Shown: piece after piece, positions 1 to 8,074 of the stretch
Numbering within the stretch: position 1 is the first letter of the stretch
How the letters are laid out: each line of letters opens with the position of its first letter
Source: Flavobacterium sp. Sd200
GTDB taxonomy: Bacteria; Bacteroidota; Bacteroidia; Flavobacteriales; Flavobacteriaceae
NCBI RefSeq assembly: GCF_009826935.1
Contig: NZ_WUMN01000008.1
Coordinates: forward strand, 1-64,000
Direction: 5' to 3'
Length of the DNA stretch: 64,000 bases
Program-made: the position numbers and the translations under genes
Notes under the pieces: model-generated
Seen by the model: the letters and a program-made list of their open reading frames with translations, nothing else
Databases searched by the model: none
What the model was told of the DNA's origin: nothing

Positions 1-238
1 AGAAAATTATCCATCGAAACGCGATAACACATTGTGCAGTGCAAGCGAAGTAAAGTTTCATTGCTTTTTTTGAATGTATTTCCTGGTATGAAGTTTTTAC
101 ATTTGTTCTTAACAAAACCTGGTCAAAGAAATATGTAGTAATATTGGTAGAGAAATTATAGGTATTAAAGTGCAAACGGTTGAAATTTTTCAAGGCAAAG
201 GAACATTTAAAGCATGCTGTAATTTAATGCTATAACTA
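1..238. other. AT-rich flank with no recognisable gene
   Basis: No open frame of useful length and no hairpin with a T-run was seen. It lies just downstream of the small HTH gene and probably belongs to the interior of the integrative element that ends near 3.3 kb. The rest of the element would lie left of the window. Confidence 0.4.
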
Positions 239-595
239 TTATTTTCGGCCATAATCTTTATTTCGATTATGATTATATTTCAATACTTCAGATTCAATTT
301 CCTGAATTGTTTTCTTTTTTCCTTTCGAAATCCATTCTAAAAGTTCTTCTTTAAAAAAATACAGTTTTTTGCCATATTTATATGAGGGAATTTTTCTCTG
401 CCTTACAAGAGCGTAAATTGTAGGTTTTGCCTTTCCTATCAGCCGGCTTGCTTCTTCAATACCAATAGGAATACTTAATTCTTTAGATTCATATACCTGA
501 ACATTCTGAATCAGAAGTTTAATCTCGCCAATTTCTTTCACTAAGTGTGCTACTGCTTTGGGCAGGTTCTCAAAAGAGATTTCATTTATGTCCAT
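239..595 (-). CDS. Excisionase-like HTH DNA-binding protein
   Basis: This 118-residue protein has a MerR-type/HTH_17 winged helix at about residues 45-92 (IGIEEASRLIGKAKPTIYAL followed by a KIPSYKYGKKLYF wing), the layout of excisionase-family proteins. The N-terminal ~40 residues look helical and may dimerise. Such proteins usually act as recombination directionality factors or small regulators in Bacteroidetes integrative elements. It sits downstream of the integrase operon, separated from it by a terminator at 633-670, so it probably has its own promoter. The fold is clear; the role in excision is inferred from its position near the integrase. Confidence 0.75.
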   Translation of the reverse strand: MDINEISFENLPKAVAHLVKEIGEIKLLIQNVQVYESKELSIPIGIEEASRLIGKAKPTIYALVRQRKIPSYKYGKKLYFFKEELLEWISKGKKKTIQEIESEVLKYNHNRNKDYGRK

Positions 596-627
596 ACCTA
601 TCGTTTTTAATAGTTAAGGTGCAAATG

Positions 628-670
628 AAAAAAGTGTTTCAGCTGTGAGCTTCATCACAACGGAAACACT
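628..670 (-). terminator. Rho-independent terminator after the integrase operon
   Basis: An outer stem AGTGTTTC/GAAACACT (633-640 with 663-670), a small internal mismatch and an inner stem TGTGA/TCACA (644-648 with 655-659) enclose a 6-nt loop. A run of six T follows on the minus strand (628-633). Only the minus-strand side has the T-run, so it ends transcription of the operon coming from the right. Confidence 0.8.
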
Positions 671-702
671 CAAAAAACACGGTGCTGCACAATGATTTGC
701 GT

Positions 703-1452
703 TTAAAAATCTCTAAAATCTGCAAGTATCTTTATAGACCCTTTCTGTTCATCATCTTTCAGATGCGTCTTTATGCTGTTCTCTTCAACATCTTTTAACG
801 CGTCAGCAAAACTCAGTTTTAAAAATTTTGCCGCCCTTTCCTGCCTGCTGACTTTAAAAAAATTCCAGATATTCCAACCAAAATGATACAAATCGAGATT
901 GGACAAATCTTTTACCTTTACCGGTTTAATCTTTTCGAAATTTAAGTTCTCAGCATATATTATCAGATTCTCACACAATTGTTTCAAATCATCGTCCGAA
1001 GTATATAGTGCAAATTGCTTTTGTGCATAACGGATGGCACTATCAATTCTCGCTAGTCTTTGATTTTTGACTATATTTTGCTGCTGCTCCCTTATCAGTT
1101 CAATATCAATCTCTGAATTCTTATTTTCAGCCAATTCGGGTTCAACCAAAGCATCCAGCCGCTTCACTTGTAATTTCTCAAAGCCTTCACTCGGAATTGG
1201 GTTTACTGGCGATTCGTTTTTTTTAGCCTTTAAAAAACGCTTCAGTAATCTCTCGGCCAAATCGTTAAATAATAAACTTAGAATTGCAAACACTAAAATT
1301 CCAAATCCACTGCTGATCCAGAAAAATACACCTGCTGTATACTGATCTATACCTATTTCAATCAGCACAGATCTTACCATCACGCCTATAAGAATACAGA
1401 CTAAAAAAACAGACAGATAAACTGTAATATATTCGAAGTACTTTATTTTCAT
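703..1452 (-). CDS. Two-TM membrane protein of the integrative element
   Basis: A 249-residue protein of unknown function. Residues about 8-30 and 41-63 are strong hydrophobic segments, followed by a basic stretch (RLLKRFLKAKK) and a soluble, mostly helical, charged domain. A Trp/Phe-rich patch near residues 190-200 (LYHFGWNIWNFFKV) stands out. The start overlaps the integrase stop by 4 bases, so the two are co-transcribed and probably translationally coupled. Similar proteins next to integrases of Bacteroidetes mobile elements are recalled only loosely, and no function is assigned. It could serve in mobilisation, element maintenance or surface exclusion. Confidence 0.7.
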   Translation of the reverse strand: MKIKYFEYITVYLSVFLVCILIGVMVRSVLIEIGIDQYTAGVFFWISSGFGILVFAILSLLFNDLAERLLKRFLKAKKNESPVNPIPSEGFEKLQVKRLDALVEPELAENKNSEIDIELIREQQQNIVKNQRLARIDSAIRYAQKQFALYTSDDDLKQLCENLIIYAENLNFEKIKPVKVKDLSNLDLYHFGWNIWNFFKVSRQERAAKFLKLSFADALKDVEENSIKTHLKDDEQKGSIKILADFRDF

Positions 1453-2708
1453 GGCTCTTTCTTTTTTAAAGATTCCAACTGAATGGCCTGCGAAGCTCTG
1501 TTTTTCTTCTCATCTATCACTTTTGCATAGATTTGAGTAGTTTTTACATTGGTATGCCCCAGCATTTTACTGACTGTATAAATGTCTGTCCCGCTCGACA
1601 GCTGCAATGTTGCAAATGTGTGGCGGAAACAGTGAAAGGTAATATTTTTTTTAATACCTGCAGACTCCACCCATTTTTTCAGAGGCCTTGAAATCCATGA
1701 TGGGTCTGTAAGATCTTCAAAAACAAGCTGATCGGGATGTCGTGGTTCTCCGCAGAGCTGGAAAGCCTGCTCAGAAATAGGCATATATTCGACACCCTTT
1801 GTCTTTTTCTGAGTGAAATGCAGTTTAGCCATACCGTTTTCCACACTCATCTCTTTCCAGCGTAGCTTCTGAATGTCTGAATGCCTCAGTCCTGTAAGCG
1901 CTGAGAAAAGCGCTGCCCTTTTAAGGACATCCTTTTCACATGGCGTTGATGCCAATCCGTTCAATTCTTGTATTGTAAGATATTCGCGTCTTGATTCCTG
2001 CTCCGGGATGCCCTTTATTTTTGAAGCTAAATCAACGGTTAAATATCCGTCGATAAAGGCCTGCTTCAAAGCCGCTTTAAATATAGAAAAATATGTTGCC
2101 GCAGTGTTGCGCGAAATGGTTCCCTTTTTGCCTCCTCCGAGCGGTGCAGCCAGCAAAAACAGTTTAAAATCTTCCGCCATTCTGCTGTTAATCTGGGAAA
2201 ACATGAGACTGCCTGATGAATAGCTTTTTATAAGCTCTTTGGTCCGATCCCAATTAATCTGAATAGATTTTGAACTTCGCGCATGCCTTTTAGCCGCAGT
2301 ATCAGCTAAGTATTTAATAAAATCCTCTTTGCCTTTTTCTCTCTGTTCAGCCAATAGGGCCTCAGAGTCACTGAACAAATCTATGTTGTCGTATTCTTTC
2401 TGCCGTATTTTACGCACTCCTTCAGCATACAGCATTATCTCGCGGTCGCTTTCGCTTCTACACATAATTATTCCGTTATCGCTGCGTCTTGGCTTATAGG
2501 ATTTTATGCCCCCTGCATCTGTACGGGCAGTTCTTTTTTTGTCCCACTCCACAGTTGTTACTGACCTGTTTAAATATTCACGGATCCTTTGCGGAGTTTC
2601 CTTTCCGAAAATTTGGACAGGATAACTTTCTATGTAAACATACCATTCTTTTCGGTCTTCTGCTTTTCGAAGACGCACAGTCACCTTGGTTTTTGCTAAT
2701 TGTTTCAT
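1449..2708 (-). CDS. Tyrosine site-specific recombinase (integrase)
   Basis: A 419-residue tyrosine recombinase of the phage-integrase family, Bacteroidetes mobile-element type. An N-terminal Arm-type/SAM-like core-binding region (about 1-215) precedes the catalytic domain (about 230-405). Catalytic residues are visible: Arg in ALTGLRHSDIQKL, His-x-x-Arg in ITFHCFRHTFATL, His in MLGHTNVKTT and the nucleophile Tyr in TQIYAKVID. All key residues are present, so it should be active. It is the second gene of a three-gene operon, overlapping the HTH gene upstream and the membrane protein downstream by 4 bases each. It probably integrates and excises the element whose right end is near dnaK. Confidence 0.93.
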   Translation of the reverse strand: MKQLAKTKVTVRLRKAEDRKEWYVYIESYPVQIFGKETPQRIREYLNRSVTTVEWDKKRTARTDAGGIKSYKPRRSDNGIIMCRSESDREIMLYAEGVRKIRQKEYDNIDLFSDSEALLAEQREKGKEDFIKYLADTAAKRHARSSKSIQINWDRTKELIKSYSSGSLMFSQINSRMAEDFKLFLLAAPLGGGKKGTISRNTAATYFSIFKAALKQAFIDGYLTVDLASKIKGIPEQESRREYLTIQELNGLASTPCEKDVLKRAALFSALTGLRHSDIQKLRWKEMSVENGMAKLHFTQKKTKGVEYMPISEQAFQLCGEPRHPDQLVFEDLTDPSWISRPLKKWVESAGIKKNITFHCFRHTFATLQLSSGTDIYTVSKMLGHTNVKTTQIYAKVIDEKKNRASQAIQLESLKKKEP

Positions 2709-3262
2709 ATAAAATTATTTCCGTTATACAAGTTATCAATTTCGCTTTTTGGAGCATATACATATTTTCCGATCTGTCTGGTGGGGATTGAATATTTCCT
2801 GATATGGCTGTTAACTGAACTTTCAGATATTTGAAATTTCTCGGCTATTTCGCCAATGGTATAACAGTCTTCCTTTTCAAGGCTGTATAATTTTTTCTTC
2901 AGTGCACTCTCAGACGGCGGCAGATTGCGTGCTGGGCCGAATATCCCTTCCATGACTCTGCGGTCGATCCTTACAAGGCGGGTTCCAAGATTTACTGACG
3001 GAATTTTTCCCTGCTCGACAAGCCTATAGAGGGTTCTTTTGGCGATGCCAAAAAGCATGCCAGCCTCAGGGACAGAAAGAAATGCCCTGTTCTCGGGTAT
3101 TTTATCGGCCATCCCTTTGATCTCCGCTTCATTTTTAAGCCGCTTCATCTTCTGTTTGTATGCTTTTTTGCTGCATATATGCGAGCAGTAAACAGAAGCC
3201 ACGGTCTTAGGCAGAAATTCCTCCCCACAGTTAAAACATTGTTTATTTATCCGTTTTATCAT
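2705..3262 (-). CDS. HTH protein with N-terminal Cys cluster, element regulator
   Basis: The start was set at the ATG ending at 3262 because it has a good ribosome site (GAGGAGAC a few bases upstream); longer in-frame readings pass through promoter-like DNA. The 185-residue protein starts with a zinc-ribbon-like Cys cluster (CFNCGEEF ... YCSHICSKK). Two HTH_17-type modules follow, one with AFLSVPEAGMLFGIAKRTLY and one near the C-terminus with YTIGEIAEKFQISESSVNSH. It is the first gene of the integrase operon and probably regulates it or assists recombination at att. A TATATTTG (-7-like) box at 3342-3349 on the minus strand could be its promoter. Confidence 0.75.
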   Translation of the reverse strand: MIKRINKQCFNCGEEFLPKTVASVYCSHICSKKAYKQKMKRLKNEAEIKGMADKIPENRAFLSVPEAGMLFGIAKRTLYRLVEQGKIPSVNLGTRLVRIDRRVMEGIFGPARNLPPSESALKKKLYSLEKEDCYTIGEIAEKFQISESSVNSHIRKYSIPTRQIGKYVYAPKSEIDNLYNGNNFI

Positions 3263-3390
3263 CTTTGTCTCCTCATTAAGGTACCATAAGTAGACATAAG
3301 TGCCACTTTGTCTCCATTTAAGTGCCGGTACAAATATGGTACAAATATATGGTAAAAAATGATTAAAAAACAGCAGAAACAAAAAAGGAC

Positions 3391-3431
3391 AAAAAAGAAA
3401 AACCGCTGTAAACATTTCGTTTACAGCGGTT
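3391..3431 (-). terminator. dnaK rho-independent terminator
   Basis: A perfect 13-bp inverted repeat (3401-3413 and 3419-3431, arm AACCGCTGTAAAC) has a 5-nt loop and is followed on the minus strand by TTTCTTTTTT. It ends the dnaK transcript and also marks the boundary to the integrative element. A second, smaller palindrome ACTGAT-GTTA-ATCAGT lies at 3447-3462, between it and the dnaK stop codon. Confidence 0.9.
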
Positions 3432-3464
3432 TAATACTTATTATTAACTGATGTTAATCAGTCA

Positions 3465-5354
3465 TTATTTGACTTCTTCAAAATCTACATCCTGAACGTT
3501 GTCTCCCTCAGCCTGAGCTTCCGGTTGTGCCTGTTGTGCACCACCCTGTTCTCCGCCTTGTTTGTACATTTCTTCAGAAGCATTTTTCCATGCAGCCTCG
3601 ATTTTTTCAAGTAGCGATGGTATAGCTGTAGTATCCTGGATTTGGTGTGCAGCCTTAAGCTCGTTAAGGGCATTTTCTATTGGCTGTTTGTTGCCATCAG
3701 AAATTTTATCACCAAACTCTTTTAGTTGTTTTTCAGTTTCAAAGACCATAGAGTCTGCTTTGTTAAGCGTCTCTGCTTTCTCTTTAACCACTTTGTCAGC
3801 CTCAGCATTAAGCTCAGCTTCTTTACGCATTCTTTCGATTTCTTCCGGTGTTAGACCAGATGAAGCCTCGATACGGATGTCGTGTGATTTACCTGTACCT
3901 TTATCTGTAGCAGATACTTTGATAATACCGTTAGCATCGATATCAAAAGTAACTTCAATTTGAGGTACACCCCTTGGGGCTGGCGGAATTCCGTCTAAGT
4001 GAAAACGGCCTATGGTTTTGTTATCACCTGCCATTGGGCGCTCACCCTGTATTACGTGGATCTCTACTGATGGCTGGTTATCGGCAGCGGTAGAAAATAC
4101 CTGCGATTTTTTAGTAGGGATAGTTGTGTTAGACTCAATTAAACGTGTCATTACACCACCCATAGTTTCGATACCAAGAGAAAGTGGCGTTACGTCAAGA
4201 AGCAGTACATCTTTAACGTCTCCGCTAAGCACACCACCCTGAATAGCAGCACCAATAGCAACAACCTCATCCGGGTTAACACCTTTAGATGGTTTTTTAC
4301 CAAAGAATTTCTCTACTTCTTCCTGAATACGTGGTATACGTGTAGAACCTCCTACAAGGATAACCTCGTCGATATCTGATTTAGAAAGACCTGCATCTTT
4401 AAGAGCTTTAGCTACAGGCTCCATAGAGCGTTTTACAAGCTCGTCTGCAAGTTGCTCAAATTTAGCTCGTGTAAGCGTTTTAACTAAGTGTTTAGGACCG
4501 CTTGCTGTAGCAGTAACATATGGCAGGTTTATTTCTGTTTGTGCCGATGCAGAAAGCTCGATTTTAGCTTTTTCAGCAGCTTCTTTTAAACGCTGTAAAG
4601 CCATTGGGTCTTTGCGCAGGTCTACACCTTCTTCGCTGTTAAACTCATTGGCTAACCAGTCTATGATTACCTGGTCAAAGTCGTCACCACCAAGGTGAGT
4701 ATCACCATTAGTAGAAAGTACTTCAAAAACGCCGTCGCCAAGTTCAAGGATAGAGATATCAAAAGTACCTCCACCAAGGTCATAAACAGCAATTTTTTGG
4801 TCAGTTCCTGCTTTATCAAGCCCGTAAGCAAGAGCAGCCGCAGTAGGCTCGTTTATAATCCTTCTAACTTTAAGACCTGCAATTTCGCCAGCCTCTTTAG
4901 TAGCCTGACGCTGTGCATCGTTAAAGTAAGCCGGTACGGTAATAACCGCTTCGGTAACTGTTTGTCCAAGGTAATCCTCGGCAGTTTTTTTCATTTTTTG
5001 TAGTGTCATTGCAGACAGTTCCTGCGGAGTGTAAAGACGTCCGTTGATGTCTACACGAGGTGTGTCGTTATCACCTTTTACAACGCTGTAAGGAACGTTG
5101 CTTGCTTCTTTGCTGCTTTCTGAGAATTTGTTACCCATAAAACGCTTAATAGAAGCGATGGTTTTTGTAGGATTGGTCACTGCCTGTCTTTTAGCAGGGT
5201 CTCCCACTTTGATCTCTCCGCCTTCAACAAAAGCAATTACTGATGGCGTTGTTCTTTTACCTTCAGCATTAGGAATAACCACCGGCTCGTTACCTTCCAT
5301 AACAGATACGCACGAGTTGGTTGTACCTAAGTCAATTCCGATTATTTTACTCAT
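3465..5354 (-). CDS. dnaK: Chaperone DnaK (Hsp70)
   Basis: A 629-residue Hsp70, normal length for Bacteroidetes. The N-terminal ATPase domain carries the phosphate-1 motif IDLGTTNSC (residues 6-14), the NEPTAAALAYGLDK stretch and the phosphate-2 motif YDLGGGTFDIS. The interdomain linker DVLLLDVTPLSLGIET leads to the substrate-binding domain, and the tail ends in the typical acidic DVDFEEVK. It refolds proteins in the cytosol with DnaJ and GrpE, neither of which is encoded nearby. It is transcribed alone: its own terminator lies at 3391-3431 and its promoter region upstream (5401-5490) has no standard Bacteroidetes -7 box but does have a sigma-54-like element. Confidence 0.98.
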   Translation of the reverse strand: MSKIIGIDLGTTNSCVSVMEGNEPVVIPNAEGKRTTPSVIAFVEGGEIKVGDPAKRQAVTNPTKTIASIKRFMGNKFSESSKEASNVPYSVVKGDNDTPRVDINGRLYTPQELSAMTLQKMKKTAEDYLGQTVTEAVITVPAYFNDAQRQATKEAGEIAGLKVRRIINEPTAAALAYGLDKAGTDQKIAVYDLGGGTFDISILELGDGVFEVLSTNGDTHLGGDDFDQVIIDWLANEFNSEEGVDLRKDPMALQRLKEAAEKAKIELSASAQTEINLPYVTATASGPKHLVKTLTRAKFEQLADELVKRSMEPVAKALKDAGLSKSDIDEVILVGGSTRIPRIQEEVEKFFGKKPSKGVNPDEVVAIGAAIQGGVLSGDVKDVLLLDVTPLSLGIETMGGVMTRLIESNTTIPTKKSQVFSTAADNQPSVEIHVIQGERPMAGDNKTIGRFHLDGIPPAPRGVPQIEVTFDIDANGIIKVSATDKGTGKSHDIRIEASSGLTPEEIERMRKEAELNAEADKVVKEKAETLNKADSMVFETEKQLKEFGDKISDGNKQPIENALNELKAAHQIQDTTAIPSLLEKIEAAWKNASEEMYKQGGEQGGAQQAQPEAQAEGDNVQDVDFEEVK

Positions 5355-5658
5355 CTTGTTTAAAGTTTATTTTAAATTTTTTGTTTATTAAATCTTATGC
5401 TGTCATAATAGTCAATGATTGTGCCAATACTAAAAACACGACAGTATTTTGACACCGCGTCCCCGTAATATGACAACATGACACAATAACCTTAAATTGT
5501 TATAAAAAAGGGTATTTTATCGATTAAACCCATTGTGTTGCCGATTATAACCTTAAAGTGTGAAATTAAATTGGTAATTTTATGGTAATTGCCTGTTTTT
5601 TAGAGTTGTTATAAAAAAAACACAAGCACTTTATAACCAACATAATACCATATATTTT
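5355..5658. other. Divergent regulatory region between dnaK and the kinase gene
   Basis: This 304-base AT-rich gap holds the dnaK promoter half (5400-5490) and a kinase half. The word ATAACCTTAAA(T/G)TG occurs as direct repeats at 5486-5499 and 5546-5559, exactly 60 bp apart. TTGTTATAAAAAA also occurs twice (near 5497-5509 and 5606-5618). No gene or RNA was recognised here. Confidence 0.5.
5411..5426 (-). promoter_or_regulatory. Sigma-54-like -24/-12 promoter of dnaK
   Basis: On the minus strand the sequence TGGCAC, 5 nt, TTGAC has the spacing of a sigma-54 (RpoN) -24/-12 promoter. The -24 half is perfect; the -12 half reads TTGA instead of TTGC. A start site near 5400 would give a leader of about 45 nt. 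No TAnnTTTG box is visible in the whole dnaK upstream region. TGTCA words on the minus strand (plus-strand TGACA at 5450, 5471 and 5479) could be activator sites. The assignment is inferred from pattern only. Confidence 0.45.
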
Positions 5659-7596
5659 ATGAGGGTCGCCACACCTTTTAAATATACATATCCTATTATC
5701 CTGACAGGGATATTCGTGATATTCATCGCGCTGATGGATATTGCCGGGTGGCTTCTTAATGTAAAGGCTCTTACCAGTGTGCTTCCCGGTCATATATCGA
5801 TGCATTTTAATACTGCCATTTGCTTTGTCCTGCTAAGTTCCGCTCTGCTTTTACACAACAAATACAGGCACAGGGGTGGCCATATGCTAACAGGCTTACT
5901 TTCTTTAATAGTCTTAGCCACAGGAATAAGCACAATTATTCAGGGTATTATATTTTATAATGAGGGTATTATGCGTATGTTTTTATCTTATACACATTCT
6001 AACATAAGTGCCGACGGTCATGACCGCATGTCTCCATTAAATGCCATTTGTTTTAGCCTCATGGCTACCGGAACATTTGGCATTGGCATCAATACACAAA
6101 AATATAAAAAGCTCTGCCAATACACTTTTCATATCGTTACGCTTATATCCTTTGTGGTTATTTTAGGTTATATTTATAATGTACCCTCATTATACAGACT
6201 GTCATTTTTTACCACTATGGCATTTTACACTGCCATTGCTTTTTTATTACTGTCGGTATCGGCATCGCTCATAAATCCATCTATAGGAATTACTGCCATA
6301 TTTACCGGAAACAAAATGGGCAATGCCATGGCGCGCCGTCTTTTTTCACAAATTCTAATTGCAGTAATAATTATAGGCTATATGCGCATAATGGCGCATC
6401 GCTACCATTGGTTTAGCGCAGAGGTTAGCATTGCCTTTCTACTCATATCGTTCATTATGGTAAGCCTGTTCCTTATTTCTAAAAAAGCACTTGTGCTCAA
6501 TAAGCTGGAAACCGAAATGGAAATTGCCCGCGACAACCTTAAAATTGGTGTGGAGGCTGCCCCTTATGCACTTGTGCTTGCGAATGAGAGCGGAGAAATT
6601 ACCCAGGCAAATTTTCAGGCAGAAAAACTTTATGGCTATAGAAGTGGCGAACTTTTGGGCAAGAACATCCACTGTATTATTCCGAGGCAACTGCACGAAC
6701 AGTACACCAATATAGGGTTAGGACAGGTAACATCTTTTGGACCTGAAAATGATATTTATGCCGAACGCAAAAACGGCAGCACTTTTCCTGCCGAAATTAT
6801 CCTGACACCTATTGTTACCCAAAACGGAATATCGCTGCTCGCATCAGTAAAAGATATTACTACCCGCAAGACTAACGAAGACATTATTAATAAACAGCTC
6901 ATAGAACTACAACTTAAAAACCAAGAGCTTGAGCATTTTAATTATATAGCATCTCATGATTTGCAGGAACCTTTGCGCACGGTCTCTAACTACATCATGC
7001 TACTAGAGGAAGATTATCCGGAGCAGATGAACGATGAAATCAAAACCCATCTGGGCACCATGAATAGTGCCGTCTCAAGAATGAGCCTGCTGGTGCGCTC
7101 TCTACTAGATTTTGGCAGGCTGGGCAAAAACAAAACACTTAGCCTTATAAATTGCCAGGAACTTATAGCAAATGTTGTGGCCGACCTTAATGGGCTTATC
7201 TCTAAAAACAACGCAACCATTACCGTTGCCACCGCACTTCCCATTTTATATGGCTATGAGACAGAGATGCGGCAGCTTTTTCAAAACCTGATAAATAACG
7301 CGGTAAAATTCGCTAAAAAAGATGTAGCCCCTCAAATAACCATTGGCTGCCAAAAGATTAAAGGTTATTATGAGTTTTATGTTGAGGATAACGGTATTGG
7401 TATTGAACCTAAGTATTTTAACCACATTTTTCATATTTTTCAGCGGCTAAATAAAAACGAAGAATATGAGGGCTATGGAATAGGACTGGCCAACTGCCGA
7501 AAAATTGCCGAAATGCACGGTGGCAAAATCTGGGTAGAATCTGAACCTGACAAAGGGAGTACTTTTAAATTTACCGTATTAAATTTTAAGCCATGA
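5659..7596 (+). CDS. Membrane PAS sensor histidine kinase
   Basis: A 645-residue hybrid-less histidine kinase. The first ~275 residues contain about seven to eight hydrophobic segments, forming a membrane sensor module of unrecognised type. A PAS domain follows at about 295-405. The HisKA domain carries the H-box ASHDLQEPLRTV with phospho-acceptor His433. The HATPase domain carries the N-box (Asn543 in LFQNLINNAVKF), the G1 box EDNGIGI (Asp577) and the G2 box YGIGLANC. The H-box resembles phytochrome-type and other kinases that signal to small Rcp1-like receivers. Its stop overlaps the start of such a receiver by 4 bases, so the two form a cognate pair. The signal is unknown. Confidence 0.95.
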   Translation: MRVATPFKYTYPIILTGIFVIFIALMDIAGWLLNVKALTSVLPGHISMHFNTAICFVLLSSALLLHNKYRHRGGHMLTGLLSLIVLATGISTIIQGIIFYNEGIMRMFLSYTHSNISADGHDRMSPLNAICFSLMATGTFGIGINTQKYKKLCQYTFHIVTLISFVVILGYIYNVPSLYRLSFFTTMAFYTAIAFLLLSVSASLINPSIGITAIFTGNKMGNAMARRLFSQILIAVIIIGYMRIMAHRYHWFSAEVSIAFLLISFIMVSLFLISKKALVLNKLETEMEIARDNLKIGVEAAPYALVLANESGEITQANFQAEKLYGYRSGELLGKNIHCIIPRQLHEQYTNIGLGQVTSFGPENDIYAERKNGSTFPAEIILTPIVTQNGISLLASVKDITTRKTNEDIINKQLIELQLKNQELEHFNYIASHDLQEPLRTVSNYIMLLEEDYPEQMNDEIKTHLGTMNSAVSRMSLLVRSLLDFGRLGKNKTLSLINCQELIANVVADLNGLISKNNATITVATALPILYGYETEMRQLFQNLINNAVKFAKKDVAPQITIGCQKIKGYYEFYVEDNGIGIEPKYFNHIFHIFQRLNKNEEYEGYGIGLANCRKIAEMHGGKIWVESEPDKGSTFKFTVLNFKP

Positions 7597-8012
7597 CACC
7601 ACAACCCATTAACTGCATAATGCTTATTGACGACAATAAGATCGATAACTTTTTTCATGAAAGAGTTATCCGCAAAAACAACGCGGCAAAAATTGTAATA
7701 GCAAAAGAATCTGGGTTTGAAGCTTTAGAATACTTAAAGCGCGGCACTGCCGAAGTGCAGCCTAACGTAATTTTTTTAGACATAAACATGCCCGGAATGA
7801 ACGGCTGGGAATTTATAGAACACTACAAACAACTCGAAGAAAGCCTGCAAAACAGTATGATCGTGGTAATGTTAAGCACATCTGATAATCCGGACGATAA
7901 AGCACTTGCCAAAACCCACAACATACTGTCTGACTTTAAAACAAAGCCACTTACCAAAGAAATGCTCGACGAAGTGCTGATCAAATACAGCCTTGGCAGG
8001 GTAAGTATGTAA
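7593..8012 (+). CDS. Single-domain response regulator (Rcp1/CheY-like)
   Basis: A 139-residue stand-alone receiver domain. The acidic pair is Asp13/Asp14 (MLIDDNKID), the phosphorylation site is Asp63 (VIFLDINMPGMNGWEF), the switch residue is in MLSTSDNPDD, and the conserved lysine is Lys118 (FKTKPL). There is no output domain, so it acts by protein contact or as a phosphate shuttle. It starts inside the stop region of the kinase gene (4-base overlap), which points to translational coupling. The NPDD insertion is typical of receivers paired with PAS/phytochrome-like kinases. Confidence 0.95.
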   Translation: MTPQPINCIMLIDDNKIDNFFHERVIRKNNAAKIVIAKESGFEALEYLKRGTAEVQPNVIFLDINMPGMNGWEFIEHYKQLEESLQNSMIVVMLSTSDNPDDKALAKTHNILSDFKTKPLTKEMLDEVLIKYSLGRVSM

Positions 8013-8074
8013 AAATTCAACTGCCCCGTAAAAACTTACTTAGTAGCAATATTAGTAATTCGTAGCCGAATAAA

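Noticed and set aside
1..3400. Prophage
   Set aside because: Only integrase and HTH genes are seen; there are no capsid, tail or lysis genes, so an integrative element is more likely.
3401..3431. Perfect 13-bp palindrome beside the integrase operon read as an att site
   Set aside because: It has a T-run on the minus strand right after dnaK, so a terminator is the simpler reading; an att role is not excluded but has no direct support.
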